Below the pieces are notes generated by a model. It did not search any database and had not been told where the DNA came from. It saw nothing but the letters and a program-made list of their open reading frames with translations. A stretch of 64,000 bases of DNA, from assembly GCA_022813625.1 (NCBI GenBank), contig JAKLMB010000006.1:496001-560000 (forward strand), read 5' to 3'. Of this stretch, positions 21,436 to 31,914 are shown one piece after another (within the stretch, counting starts at the first letter, position 1; each line of letters opens with the position of its first letter). The translations under genes were made by a program, and so were the position numbers. This DNA is from Aaosphaeria pasadenensis. Its lineage: Eukaryota > Ascomycota > Dothideomycetes > Pleosporales.

Positions 21436-23104
21436 CTAGATCAGACTAACACCCCCATCCTCGTCTCCCACCGCTCCCATATATCCTGTGGACTTCGGGG
21501 CATACAAGTATGGCGCCTTGTGGTACAACTCATTCTCCTTATCATCTCCCCCTCTTCCTCCTCCTCTTCCTCCGTCACCACTCCTACCACCAACAACACC
21601 GGGAAGTTTGTACACCACGCCACTATCGTTCGAGCGCTGGCGTTTCAGCGGCGGGTGATTCTGCTTCTGTATCTGCACCACCTGTTGCTGTGAGTGTTTC
21701 TGCGCGAGGATCGGCCGGACGTGGGATTGAATGGAGACTACTGGCGCGGTGGAGGCGCAGGGGGATGCTGTTGTTATGGTTATGAGGGGGTTTGTGGGGT
21801 GGAGTATCGTTGGTTCTGTGTTTCGTTAGATCCGTGCTTTTCAGGATAAGGGGGTTGGGATGTTGGGACGTACCTGTGTCGTTGGTGGTGGGCTTGATGG
21901 ACGGGGAAGAGGAGAAGGGGAAGTCTATTTCCGTGAGGGCGTCTTCGTCGTCTGAGGGGAAGGATATGAGGTTGGTGGAGTTGAGATCGAGGTTGAGGTC
22001 GAGGTCGAAGCTGCTGAGGTCGGCGTAGTGGGGTTGGGATATGTCGGTTGTGGTTGGGGGTTGCTGGGGCCAGGCGAGGAGGTCGGTGCCGTGGAAGAGG
22101 GATGATGGGCCGATGGAGTTGTTGTCTGGGGCGGGGATTGGAGAGCTGGATGGGATATCGGATTGTGTTTGTCCAGTTGAGGCGAAGGCCGCGTGCCAGG
22201 GGAATTTGGATGAGGTGTCGTTGTCCAGAACTGCGGTGTCTTTTGATATGGTGAGTGTCTCGCCTGGATTGAAGACCGTGCCGTCATCTAACACGTTCTT
22301 CTGACCCAAAGGATGATTCAATGGACCTTCAGTGGTGTAGTCTCCAAATCCGAATTCACCAAATCCCAAGCGAAGTAACCACTCAGTTCCTCTTTGCTCA
22401 GGCTCAATCACAGTGGGCGGAGGCACGGGATATTGGTGGTCATCTGCTCCAAAATGGAAATTACCATGGATGTCCTCGATACCCAGTGCGAACTGCATCT
22501 TCTTGCTCGCGGTGAATGCTTTCTGGCATCCGCATGCCCAGCTCCCGTCGGCCCATGGACCGGGTGGAGTGAGTTCACCGGGTCGTAGTCGACGTGCCAT
22601 GTAGACTTCTTGGGCCTTCTGTGGAGGGCGAGGTGTCTTCAGCGGAATTAGTGGAGGAGAGTTGAGTGATAGGTTGAAAGCTAGATCTGCGAGAGAATCC
22701 GCTGAAGAAGAAGCCTCTGAAGGGGGAGGGGAAGGTGAAGAAGATGATTCCCAAGGGTACCACGAGATAGTGATAGCCGATCTTGGCGGATTGAGAGGTC
22801 GAGAGAAGTGAATTGGAGTGTTGAGCGTCGGAATCAGCTCGACGCCGCGATTGTAGCGGCGGTGGTACGGTTGTGCTGGGATTGCTCTGGAGACAAAGGG
22901 TATCTGGCGTTGCCACTGTGGTTGTGAATCCGCAATTGGCATGCTGCTGTGCTCAAATGAGTTTGCCTGGCAGAGTGAATTGATTTGCCTGGTATTGCAA
23001 TATCTGGTTCCGCTGGCGGCATGGCGCGCTTCGTCGCCTGTGCGTCGTGCTGAGGGTTGCGCGTTTTGGTCGACTTCGGTGCCTGGGTACGTGTACGTGT
23101 TCAT
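21436..23104 (-). CDS. Unknown Ser/Pro-rich protein
   Basis: Not recognised. Model: exons 23104-21874 and 21815-21436, 536 aa. The 58-nt intron has GTACGT, a CTAAC branch and CACAG. Without splicing the frame ends at 21623 (493 aa); the spliced tail contains QNHPPLKRQRSNDSG, a plausible basic segment, followed by a Gly-rich run and YHKAPYLYAPKSTGYMG. The centre holds the most ordered part: EVYMARRLRPGELTPPGPW, SWACGCQKAF and KKMQFALGIEDIHGNFHFG (about residues 165-220), with two Cys in a WACGC motif. A block of alternating Asp-Leu (SFDLDLNLDLNSTN) lies near residue 370. No signal peptide or membrane helix. Function unknown. Confidence 0.6.
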
Positions 23105-23438
23105 CTTTCACTTGGAAGAGATTTTCGGGCTATTTTTGGTTGGCAATGATAATTGAAGGGCTTGGTGATTGAATGATCTTGGGTTGTCTGAGAAGAAAAG
23201 AGAAGAGACGAGGGAAGATGAGATGTGTATGACAACTTGGGATTAAAAGGATGGCTGGGCAAGGCACTGACAAATGAAAGCACAATAGGAACAATAGGAG
23301 TCAATGAACACAACACAGGCCAATTAGGAGATGACAGACCGCTCTTTGATTCGATCTTGTATTAACTATTCGTACGTGCAGACTCTGGTATCTATTCGAG
23401 AACTGCTACTGCGCCGTCTAAGTTCTCATCACGGCCAC
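23105..23438. other. Intergenic, 334 bp
   Basis: Promoter side of the unknown minus-strand gene and 3' flank of the epimerase gene, both on the minus strand. Nothing distinct seen. Confidence 0.5.
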
Positions 23439-24832
23439 TCACTTATTCACTGAGAACTCGTAGCGAGCCTCCAGCACGTATGGCTCGTCTCCAGGTCCGA
23501 AGATGTGCTTCTTCTCACGTTGCCATTCGGGCTGGTTGATGGCGTCAATCCAGTCCTCGACCTCCATAACGAGGCAGCCGTACTGTTCTACGACGCGAGG
23601 GCGGCCTTCAAGACCTTGAGTCTTCTTGATGGGGAGCGAGCCTTCAAGGTGTTAGTTCGTATCATACAGAGAGAGTAAATGCTTGACTTACCATTCTGGC
23701 CACCACAGCTGTAGACCTGGAAAGCGTCCTGGTCGCTAAAGATATCCACCTTGATGCCAGACCAGTCGCTCCACAAGCTGGCAACAGGTCCCGACGTCCT
23801 CCAATCATATGGTCCGTTCTGTGCGCGGTTCACAAGGTAGGCGTTGTCGTAGCCAGTGCAGTTGGTACCACAGTTCCCAAGCAACTCCGGAGCGGTGTGG
23901 TTTGCGCCAATCTGCTTGGGCGATGACCAGAAATCATTGACCGAGTATTTCTCATTGGGCAGGATAGTGCCGTCCGGAATGAGAATGCCGTCAACTCCGA
24001 TGCGCTGGCCAGAGTAGGGAAGGGACAGCGTATGGTTCAGAGCCGTAGGGGTTTCGTCATTGGCAAATCCGTCGAGGTTCCAGTAGGTGTGCGAGCTGAG
24101 CATGATTGGGGTCTTCTTGGTGGTAGCCAAGGCAATCATCTTGATGTGCCATGTGTTTGGTGTGACCGTGTAGGTGATGTAGCTGACGACCTCACCTGGG
24201 AAGCCTTCCTTACCATCTGGGTCGACGATAGAGAAGGTGATTGAATCATCGGTGTAGGCTACGATGGTGAAGTTGCGCTATTGAACGTCAGTTAGTATAT
24301 AAGTCTTCTAGTTATACCGATCCCGAATTTTCGACATTCTTGATGTGGTCCTTGCGAGAACAAAAGAATTGAAAGACGTACGTAGTCCCAGCCATCAGGT
24401 CCACCATGGAGGGTATCATTGTTGTTGTTCTCGTTTGGCGTTACGTGATACTCGATATCATCGATCACGAAACTGCTGTTCTTGATGCGATTCGCGTAGC
24501 GTCCTGTTTCCGACATCAACGACCCACACATGAGAGAATCAAAGATTGCTATGTATGAACTTACCTGGAACACCTCCGAGATGTGGATGAAAGGGATCGA
24601 CAGAGTAGAAGCTAGCGTTGTCGTGGCCGAGGACGATGTCGCGCTCCTCGCCATTCTTGTCATGGATGAAGAGATTGGTGATTGACGCTCCATAGGGAAT
24701 GAATTGAGCGCGAATTCCCTCGGCAGAGATCTCGTACTTGCCATCCTCATCTGGGCCCTTTGTGCTGTTGTACTGCGCAAAGGCAGAGGTGGCGGCCAGC
24801 AGCGAGACCGCGATAGACTTGTAGCTGAGCAT
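23439..24832 (-). CDS. Secreted aldose 1-epimerase (galactose mutarotase)
   Basis: Model: exons 24832-24565, 24503-24382, 24277-23692 and 23641-23439; 392 aa; introns 61, 104 and 50 nt. The N-terminus MLSYKSIAVSLLAATSAFAQ is a clear signal peptide. The mutarotase fold follows: IPYGASITNLFIHDKNGEERDIVLGHD, then HLGGVPGRYANRI across intron 1, NDTLHGGPDGWDYRNF across intron 2, and SSHTYWNLDGF with the catalytic-type His. The C-terminal block has GCLVMEVEDWIDAINQPEWQ and YEFSVNK. It interconverts alpha and beta anomers of galactose and other aldoses; secretion suggests a role in handling sugars released outside the cell. Several N-glycosylation sites (NST, NNT, NHT) fit an extracellular protein. 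Confidence 0.95.
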
Positions 24833-26413
24833 TGTGGATCAGCTGGGTTCCCAATGCGTACTTGAAGTGACGATTTGCCAATCAATGCAGACGAATACTG
24901 TAAAGATTCCAAGCCTCGTATCACGTCGGGGGACAATGATAGGAAATTGAGAGAGCTCGGGGGAGGAGGCAAAGTGTGGAAGAAGCGAGCAGGGGAAAAG
25001 TAGTACATAAATAGGTAAATAAAAACCTAGTAGAAGTGAAGTAGGCAGGGCAGGGCAGGACAGGGACTCGAGCACAGATGATCAACCCATGACCCCGGGT
25101 TGACAAACGGCAAAATCACAAGTGAGAGAGGGGTTTTCGAATCCAGCGACCAGGCTGGGTGTGTACGACGATGAGCATATGCTGTAGGTTCAAGGTTACA
25201 TTCCTACAAGTAGCTACAAGCAGGTGAAGCTCCCTCACCCTAGTCTCGATAGCTACCCAAGCAACCTAGCTAGTGCTACTCGTATGTAGGTACTAGTAGG
25301 AAGCTTATGGCTTGTTGGCCATTGTGGACTGTGGGGAGAACGGTTCGTAGCTTGCGAGTCCTTCGATTTTCCCCGCAGAGTTGTCGGAACGATTTCCAGA
25401 AATGAACGTTGAAGCTAAGAAACGACGACGATCACGTCTACGGAAAATATTTCATCTTACCTTCTACATTTATCGAGGCCTGAAATGAGTACCTGTTGAG
25501 CTAGAGCAAGCCACGGCTTGTTAAACATTGATAATGTCACTCGTACTCGTGTGTCCAGCCGGTCAGGGAGCGGAGAAAGAGAACAAGCTCGAGCAGGTAT
25601 TGCTATTGGTATGGATATTGGTATGGGTCTGGGGTGTGGGGTGACAAGCTAGAGGGAAGCTCTAGGGGCTTGATGAAGCTATCGGCATTGATGCAACGTA
25701 ATTGGAGGAAGAAAGGAACAAGATGCACTATGATGACACGGGCAAGGATGAGGGAGAGCGGGCTATGGGATATTGTACGGAGCATGTACGGGTACAATAC
25801 TTGTTATGTGGAGAAGGGAGGAGGTGATGAGTTGCAGCGGTTGGGGCGTAGAGCGATCTTTGCTTGGCCCTGGGGGAACCGGACGGGGGTGGGGAACGGG
25901 GGAATACAAGATTGTTACCCCGACCTCTGTACAAAAAGGCGGAGAAGGATGAAGGATGGAGGATGGAGGACGAGCTTGTTTCTCTCCCGTCTTTGCTTTT
26001 TACCATCAACAAGTTCTTCCTTCCAGGCGCTCCTCGTCCATTCATCTTTCCATGTACACAGTAGGTAGCGGTACATACGTGTCCTGCCATCGTCCCCTCG
26101 TGGATGGATCCTGCTCTTAGCAAGGTGTGCCAAAGCATGCTGATTACAGTATTGTAGTCGGAGCCGTTTCTTGCTGTCCAATCCTAGAGTGCATTTGGTC
26201 TTCCGCCATCCGGAACAATGTACAGTGTACATGTATGTACCTTTCCATCTCCTCATCCACCCAGCAAGCTTCCCGAAAGCCACCGGAGACTTGCACGCGC
26301 CATATGCACGTTTAAGGCCCCTCCGGAGGCGTTTTGCTGGAGCTTGTTTCCCTCCACCGCCGCCACATTGCCTACTTGGGAAAGTTGTTTGAAAAAGTGT
26401 CGATTGTATTCCG
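24833..26413. other. Gene-poor region, about 1.58 kb
   Basis: Upstream of the epimerase gene. Several 60-140 codon frames (for example 25634-26068 plus and 25728-26138 minus) overlap one another and have no family features, so I do not call them. It has runs of TAGGTACTAGTAGG near 25284-25302 and a G-rich stretch near 25870-25980. Confidence 0.45.
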
Positions 26414-27351
26414 TCAGCTCCGGTGTCTGCTCCAATCAACTTGATATTGCCCACGCGGGGTATCGCTGTTCGATGCACAAATGAGATGCCTCCGCTCCTC
26501 AACATTCGCGATCACTATGGTCACTTGCGCTCTTTGGGCCATTCTCCGTTCCACCGTTCGCCATGTATGGTAAAGGTTATGTAGTCTTCTGCATACACTT
26601 TCAGATCCCTCTAGAAAACCACTAGAAGCGGGTACACTGCGGTTTAGTCGGAGCACTGCTGACCATTGTGTCACCATGAACATTGTTCTCCACGAAATTT
26701 CCCCAATTGCTCGGAGATGTTAATAGGCTCCTGGTCCGCTTGTCCTAGGAAACAAGAACTGTAGATTAGGAGAGACATACGGTCTCGAATATCCCAGCGC
26801 CGTCTCCCCAGAAACTGGCCCAGCGCCCCGAGAGCCCACGAGGCCACCTCCCGGCATCCTGGACCTCGCCTCCAAGTCAGAGTGACCACGGAGTAGAGCC
26901 ATGGAAAATTACCTCAGAGCGCAAAATTTTTTTGTTGAAGCTGGAAACTCGGAGCTGCGTCACTCTAGGATCGAGCCGTTCGTTGGTATAAATGCGGGTA
27001 TACACGTCTTCGGTATGGTGCCGTGTTGCGGTACTGATTCTCTGGCCACCCCTTAGGCACATCTTTGAAGTCACCGGTAGACTTCTCTAACTGGACTTCG
27101 ATGATGCAGGAGATGGATTTGTAGATGGCCATACCTCTCGCGCCGTGTGTGCCGAGGAAGAAGTCAGAGCAAAACCATATTTGCGCCGAGTGGTGCGCGA
27201 TCAAGCTGACGCGTTGATTCTTCTTCTAGGGGAGTTTGTCGTTCAAGACGGGTTACCAGGCCATCACATCGACGGAGGACTGGTTGTCCTGAGCTGCGTG
27301 CCATAGGCTCGACGTTCTGCTGGAATATCCGAGGGAATCAACAGTGGGCAT
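26414..27351 (-). pseudogene. Probable gene relic in several reading frames, family not identified
   Basis: On the minus strand a series of fragments in order looks protein-like but changes frame. Near 27350: MPTVDSLGYSSRTSSLWHAA. At 27230-26970: KKNQRVSLIAHHSAQIWF (after a CCCCTAG acceptor) and FFLGTHGARGMAIYKSISCI. Near 27010-26910, another frame: ERLDPRVTQLRVSSFNKKI, ending on a GTAATT donor. At 26870-26690: REVASWALGALGQFLGRRRW, with a possible 42-nt intron. At 26683-26414: LHNLYHTWRTVERRMAQRAQ and VTIVIANVEERRH. Most joins would need introns under 45 nt, or none fits. I therefore favour a decayed gene, but a real multi-exon gene is possible. I do not recognise the family. Confidence 0.35.
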
Positions 27352-27907
27352 TGCCAAGGCCGTGATAAAATGTCAGTATCAACGTCTAGGTAAGTCCAAA
27401 GAGACTCCCGAAGAGACCCAATAGCGAGCCAAATACTCCGCGTAGACTGCGGCGTTCCCTAACCTGGTATCCATCAATTCGGGCTACCACTGCTCTGGCT
27501 TTCGTTTCGGATCTTGGGTTATCTGCCCATGGTAGGCCGAAGACATGGCAGACAGGGCTAGCATAAGAGCTGCCTGAAGTTGCATACCATAGATTGACAA
27601 GGTAGTAGTAGATATAAGAACAATAAATGCCTCGAAAAACGCCGATGCTGGAATCTCGTATCACTTTCACGGAACAATTTCAATCAGGATCAGTGCCAGA
27701 TAGACGGATGAGTGAAGACTTGTATCCACAGATAAGGTACCGTGGGTCAATCTGTTGGGACAACAAACCGAATCAATGTTAAATTCTTCGATCATTTGCC
27801 GCACATCTTCAAAAAGTTTGTATGAGTGATACTGGGTTTAAGGTCAACGCGCCTCTCTTTCACACCTGAAATCTTCCATCACCAACCACAACAGAACACC
27901 AACAACA
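27352..27907. other. Intergenic, about 560 bp
   Basis: Upstream of RPA12. A 94-codon minus frame at 27386-27670 overlaps the possible 5' side of the relic and is not otherwise supported. Confidence 0.4.
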
Positions 27908-28317
27908 ATGTCTCTCGTAGGATCCCTCCTCTTCTGCAAGGACTGCGGAAATCTGCTCGCTAGGAAACCACCTACGACCAGTACGATCCATTGCCACATA
28001 TGCCATGCCTCAAACAACAGTACGCCTCCTTCACCACTCCATACATCACCACCCACTAACCTCCTTAAGACATCTGGCCCACCCACGTCGTAACGCAATC
28101 CAAACCCGGTGCCTTCACCTCCCCTCTCGAGAAGAAACGTTCCGCAGGCGGCATACAAGAGATCGACTGGGCGGCTGCTGCCGACACTTGGCCTACAACG
28201 TCCCAGCCCTGCCCCGAGTGTAACCACCCTGAGATGTTCTTCCGCGAGATGCAATTGCGGTCGGCAGATGAGGGGAGTACGGTCTTCTATCGGTGCGCGA
28301 AGTGCAGTCATATGTAG
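27908..28317 (+). CDS. RPA12: RNA polymerase I subunit Rpa12
   Basis: Model: exons 27908-28019 and 28070-28317; 119 aa; intron of 50 nt with a CACTAAC branch. Two zinc ribbons are visible. The N-terminal one reads LLFCKDCGNLLARK ... IHCHICHAS. The C-terminal TFIIS-like one reads PCPECNHPEMFFREMQLRSA then DEGSTVFYRCAKCSHM. The acidic DE pair of the RSADE tip corresponds to the catalytic loop that supports RNA cleavage. The subunit joins Pol I in the nucleolus and is needed for transcript cleavage and termination of rDNA transcription. Length matches the family. The start ATG lies in an ACAACAATG context. Confidence 0.96.
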
Positions 28318-29093
28318 GACGCTCCATGTTTGATATTCTTCGAGTAGGTGCTTACAGGCTGCAGGTAAGGCTGATAACTAGACTGAGACAGGCGGACACC
28401 ATGTCTACGATAAGACAATCGTCCCATTACGAATTCTACATCGCGGAACATGAATAGTATTTGACAGGAATTTGACAGGAGTTAGGGGGACTGCTTTGCT
28501 CAACGTGCTGTATACCCAAGATAAAGTGACAATCAAACCGATACCGAAAAGTTCTGAAAACCCTTTATGCAGAAGAACAGTGGCCTGTAACCTCATATAT
28601 TGACTTTCCACCTAGGTATCTTTGGATCATGTTATCAACTTCAGACTTCTTTTGCGGAATTGTCATCACGTGATGAATGTGTTCACACCGTTCATCTTTG
28701 AATACGCAACTCTCTCCCAACAAACACCACAGGGCGAATCCTCCCCTTGGTTGGCCATGCCAATTTACGCCATTAATCAGTCTTCATGACATCTGCCGTG
28801 GTCTAAATAAATCAACTCGCCCGAATCAGGACCCATGCAGCCTAAGTTCGATTGCGGCCAAATTTGCCGCACATACCGCACCGATCTGACGATGGGTGAG
28901 GCGCCCCGCCCGCAAAACGAATTTGTAATACTATGGAGATAAGTTATAATTTTGGGAGTTTGTGGCAGGAGATTTCAAGTATAAATGGCAGCAGGAGTAT
29001 CTGCTGGTAGTTGATATCACAGCATCATTGATAGTCTCTGCTCATTTATATATTCACAAACGAAACTTCAAATTCCACACCCAACCTAAAACC
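28318..29093. other. Intergenic, 776 bp
   Basis: 3' flank of RPA12 and promoter side of the SDR gene. It contains the CATCACGTGATG palindrome at 28664-28675. The open frame that extends the SDR upstream to 28962 lacks another ATG and is not included. Confidence 0.5.
28664..28675. promoter_or_regulatory. Perfect 12-bp palindrome with CACGTG core
   Basis: CATCACGTGATG is a perfect inverted repeat about 420 bp upstream of the SDR start. CACGTG is the E-box recognised by bHLH regulators, and TCACGTGA is a typical fungal form. That it is a working site is inference. Confidence 0.4.
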
Positions 29094-29828
29094 ATGACGA
29101 ACACCAAGAAAACAATAGCTCTCATCTCCGGTGCCAACCAAGGCATCGGCCTTGCGGTAGCAGCTCAACTCGCAAAAGACCACGGCTACCACGTCATCAT
29201 CGGATCCCGCAACGCCTCAGCAGGCGAGAAAGCCGTCGCGACCATCGCATCCGAGGGCGTCTCTGTGTCCACCATCCAACTCGACCTCGCATCCGACGAC
29301 TCCATTTCCGCGGCAGTCAAGTCCATCGAGCAGCAGTTCGGCGTCCTGGACGTCCTCATCAACAACGCGGGCGTCCTCCTCGACATGGACAAGACCCTCT
29401 CAACCCGGGACCTGTTCTCGCAGACGCTCGAAACGAATGTAATAGGCACCGCTTGCCTCACCGAAGCATGCCTCCCGCTGCTGCAGAAGTCAGAACTCCC
29501 CCGCGTCGTCTTCGTCTCCTCGCGCATGGGGTCCGTGACATGTTCGCTTGATAAGACGACGTTGTATTATGAGACTGACTATAAGGCGTACGATTGCAGC
29601 AAGGCGGCTGTGAATATGTTGGCGTCAAACTACGCGAGGATCTTGGAGAAATATGGGGGCTTGGTGAATGTTGCTTGTCCTGGGCTGATCAAGACGAAGC
29701 TGACTGGATATTATGCTTATGGCGGTACGACTGAGGAGGGAGCGAAACGGATTGTGGAGCTGGCGACTTTGGAGAAGGGAGGGCAGACTGGGACGTTTTC
29801 TGATCGAGCTGGCGAGGTTCCGTGGTAG
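29094..29828 (+). CDS. Short-chain dehydrogenase/reductase (carbonyl-reductase-like)
   Basis: Single exon, 244 aa. Classical SDR features: cofactor motif SGANQGIG (residues 12-19; Ser replaces the usual first Thr), IQLDLASDDSI, NNAG, and the catalytic block with VVFVSSRMGS (Ser) and YDCSK (Tyr-x3-Lys). The C-terminus has VNVACPGLIKTKLTGYYAYG. An Arg in GSRNAS after beta-2 suggests NADP(H) preference. Overall it resembles fungal carbonyl reductases acting on small ketones or aldehydes; the substrate is unknown. Start: the ATG at 29094 sits in an ACCATGA context and gives a normal-length N-terminus. It is convergent with the regulator gene that ends 70 bp downstream. Confidence 0.92.
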   Translation: MTNTKKTIALISGANQGIGLAVAAQLAKDHGYHVIIGSRNASAGEKAVATIASEGVSVSTIQLDLASDDSISAAVKSIEQQFGVLDVLINNAGVLLDMDKTLSTRDLFSQTLETNVIGTACLTEACLPLLQKSELPRVVFVSSRMGSVTCSLDKTTLYYETDYKAYDCSKAAVNMLASNYARILEKYGGLVNVACPGLIKTKLTGYYAYGGTTEEGAKRIVELATLEKGGQTGTFSDRAGEVPW

Positions 29829-29898
29829 TTCTGCGGAACGTTTCTGTAGGAACTTGATAATGATGAAGAATTGGAGACAGTTATGGAAAGACTCGTCG

Positions 29899-31523
29899 TT
29901 ATGCCACAGCTCCCACTAGATTCAATAAAGAACCTAGAGTATCAACTCCTGTATTCCATTGGTCCAGATTTCTGGCGTTTGATGGTGTGTAGCCTGCTCG
30001 TTGCGTATCAATTAGATCACCAAGAGTGGCCATGTCGTTCATTTGAAAAGTGCGAGTCATTTCGTTCTCTGCTTCCCAGGCAGACCGCGTGCTTGCTTCC
30101 CACAGTACTTTGGGGCTCGGCAACTCGAGAGCCCTGTAGCTATGTGATGCATCGTATGTTGTTCCGGCCTTGATGCAGACGACAAAGCCGATGAGGAACC
30201 ATAGGTGTGCAAGTCTAGAGAAGATGATCAATATGGTAGAGCTGTAGTATATGTGGTGGCGGAATGTATACCTCCGTCGTGACTCCTCAAAGATCCAGTG
30301 TTCCCATTGACCGTTAGGCTGCGTGGTATTGAATCCTATTCCATGCTTCACGAAGTTTCTTTTGAAGGCATAATATAATTCCTTGAAAATCAGTGTCAGA
30401 TATGCGTTGCAGCCAAAGGAAAATCCGAACTTACATGGAGTGTATGCATAAGCTCATAGCTGTTGAATTCTTGAGATTGATCAACAATACACATTACGAG
30501 GTATATGATGCATGCTTGTACCGCAACTAGCAGGTCATGTAAGGTCATATGCGGAATCTATTGGCTCTCAGTACCACTGTCATGCGTTCAGAAATGCGGA
30601 CGGACCTCTTTGCTCAAGCGTTGATGCTCAGTACTTATACTCTTCCAGACCATCGGTCTAGTCTCAGGCGTGCGCAAAGTAAACATGTGCGCAATGCCCA
30701 TGCAGGTAGCTAAAGCCTCAGGTAACGTTGTTTTGGATGCTGAGAACAGCTGCGATTGTCGGTGAATGAACCAAGGAAATGTCTCTCTTCTCATCATCAT
30801 TGTGGGAAAGCATCGCAATGCTTGGATGATCAAGTCGACATTATGCTGTGCAAGAGGTCTTTCCAGAAGAAGCGCCTCATAGTTTGACCTCTTCTGCATA
30901 ACAATATTCGTTTCCACGGCAATGACTGCCGTGCCTCGACGCATCCACCCGCACCAAGACTGTCGGTAGTCGTCGAGCTTTTCGTAGGGAGCCATGGGAA
31001 TCTCTATGAATCCTTGCTGCTGGATGCCATCAATTCCATCCATGGCAAGGACCCCATCGAGCGCTATGTAGTCATCTAGAGACTCGTTTGGCGGGTCTAG
31101 ATCTGGATCCATTGTCATGTAGTCGGCAGTTTGAGTATCAGCAAAATTCAAATCTCCGAAAAGAGAATTATCAGTCGTCGCCATTGATAAACAGCTCGGA
31201 AGTGAGTCCGCACCGGAGGAAACATCTGGCATGTCTTCCTTCCTAGCTCTTGTTCTACGGGCTTTATCTGATGAATCCGGTCTCTGATGTTTCTTGCCTC
31301 CAACGGTGGCGTAGACACATTCCAGACCTTGCTTGCTACACCGAGAGCAAGGTATTTCGAAGCTGCACTTCCTTTTCGCAGCGTTACAAGCGCGGCATGA
31401 TTGTGGCCTGCTGCGCGTTCGTCTGCCACAGTATTGTTCGTGCCTATCACGTGAAGAGCCTTCTTGGAGAGGTTTCGAACAATGTGAACAAAAGAAGACG
31501 TTTGATTGCTCGCAGTCCGACAT
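29899..31523 (-). CDS. Transcription factor with CCHC zinc finger plus Zn2Cys6 cluster
   Basis: Model: exons 31523-30606, 30557-30435, 30381-30272 and 30214-29899; 488 aa; introns 48, 53 and 57 nt. Residues 12-32 form a small zinc finger (CSHC, x12, H, x3, C). Directly after it comes a canonical binuclear cluster, C43-x2-C46-x6-C53-x5-C59-x2-C62-x6-C69. The finger-plus-cluster layout is a known architecture among filamentous-fungal regulators. The remainder is helical, with WFIHRQSQLF, the spliced WEHWIFEESRRRLAHLWF, and FVVCIKAGTTYDASHSYR, like the C-terminal domain of those regulators. It is nuclear and likely pathway-specific. The amidohydrolase gene lies directly upstream on the same strand, 391 bp away, and the SDR gene faces it. 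Regulation of these neighbours is a guess from position. Confidence 0.88.
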
Positions 31524-31914
31524 ATATGGAGCAGAGGTGGCAGATTCCGTCGTGGAAAGCTCCGATGCGGCGCAATTCGACTAGATAGTGCCTGATAGTA
31601 GGGGAGTGGGGCTTGGAGTGGTCAAATTGGTTTCGAATGATGTTATGTTGCGAGTCATTACAGGAATAGGAAAACATATGCCTAGAAAGACGTGTATCCT
31701 CTTTGATGAACTAATGGTTAACGATGGAGATCCTCTCGACGATCGCGTAAGCAGTAACGCTAGCTGTGAGATATAAATATTGCCATGCATCCTTCGGGGA
31801 TAAAGACCTAAACGCCGAATATCAAAATCTGAAAGCTTTTGGGTAACCAAAAGTAGACTTCAATAATATTACTGACTCTATAGCATCTACACGTGCTCAA
31901 AAAACATGGCATAG
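31524..31914. other. Intergenic, 391 bp
   Basis: Between two minus-strand genes: promoter of the CCHC/Zn2Cys6 regulator and 3' flank of the amidohydrolase. Nothing distinct seen. Confidence 0.5.

Noticed and set aside
21151..21693. 180-codon plus-strand frame rich in His, Arg, Pro and Ser
   Set aside because: Built on a trinucleotide repeat and overlapping the 3' part of a better minus-strand gene model.
25915..26505. 196-codon minus-strand frame in the gene-poor region
   Set aside because: Composition looks random, it overlaps several other frames, and no recognisable motif or splice partners were seen.
28962..29093. Upstream extension of the SDR frame
   Set aside because: No ATG in the extension, and it adds 44 residues with no family counterpart before a normal N-terminus.
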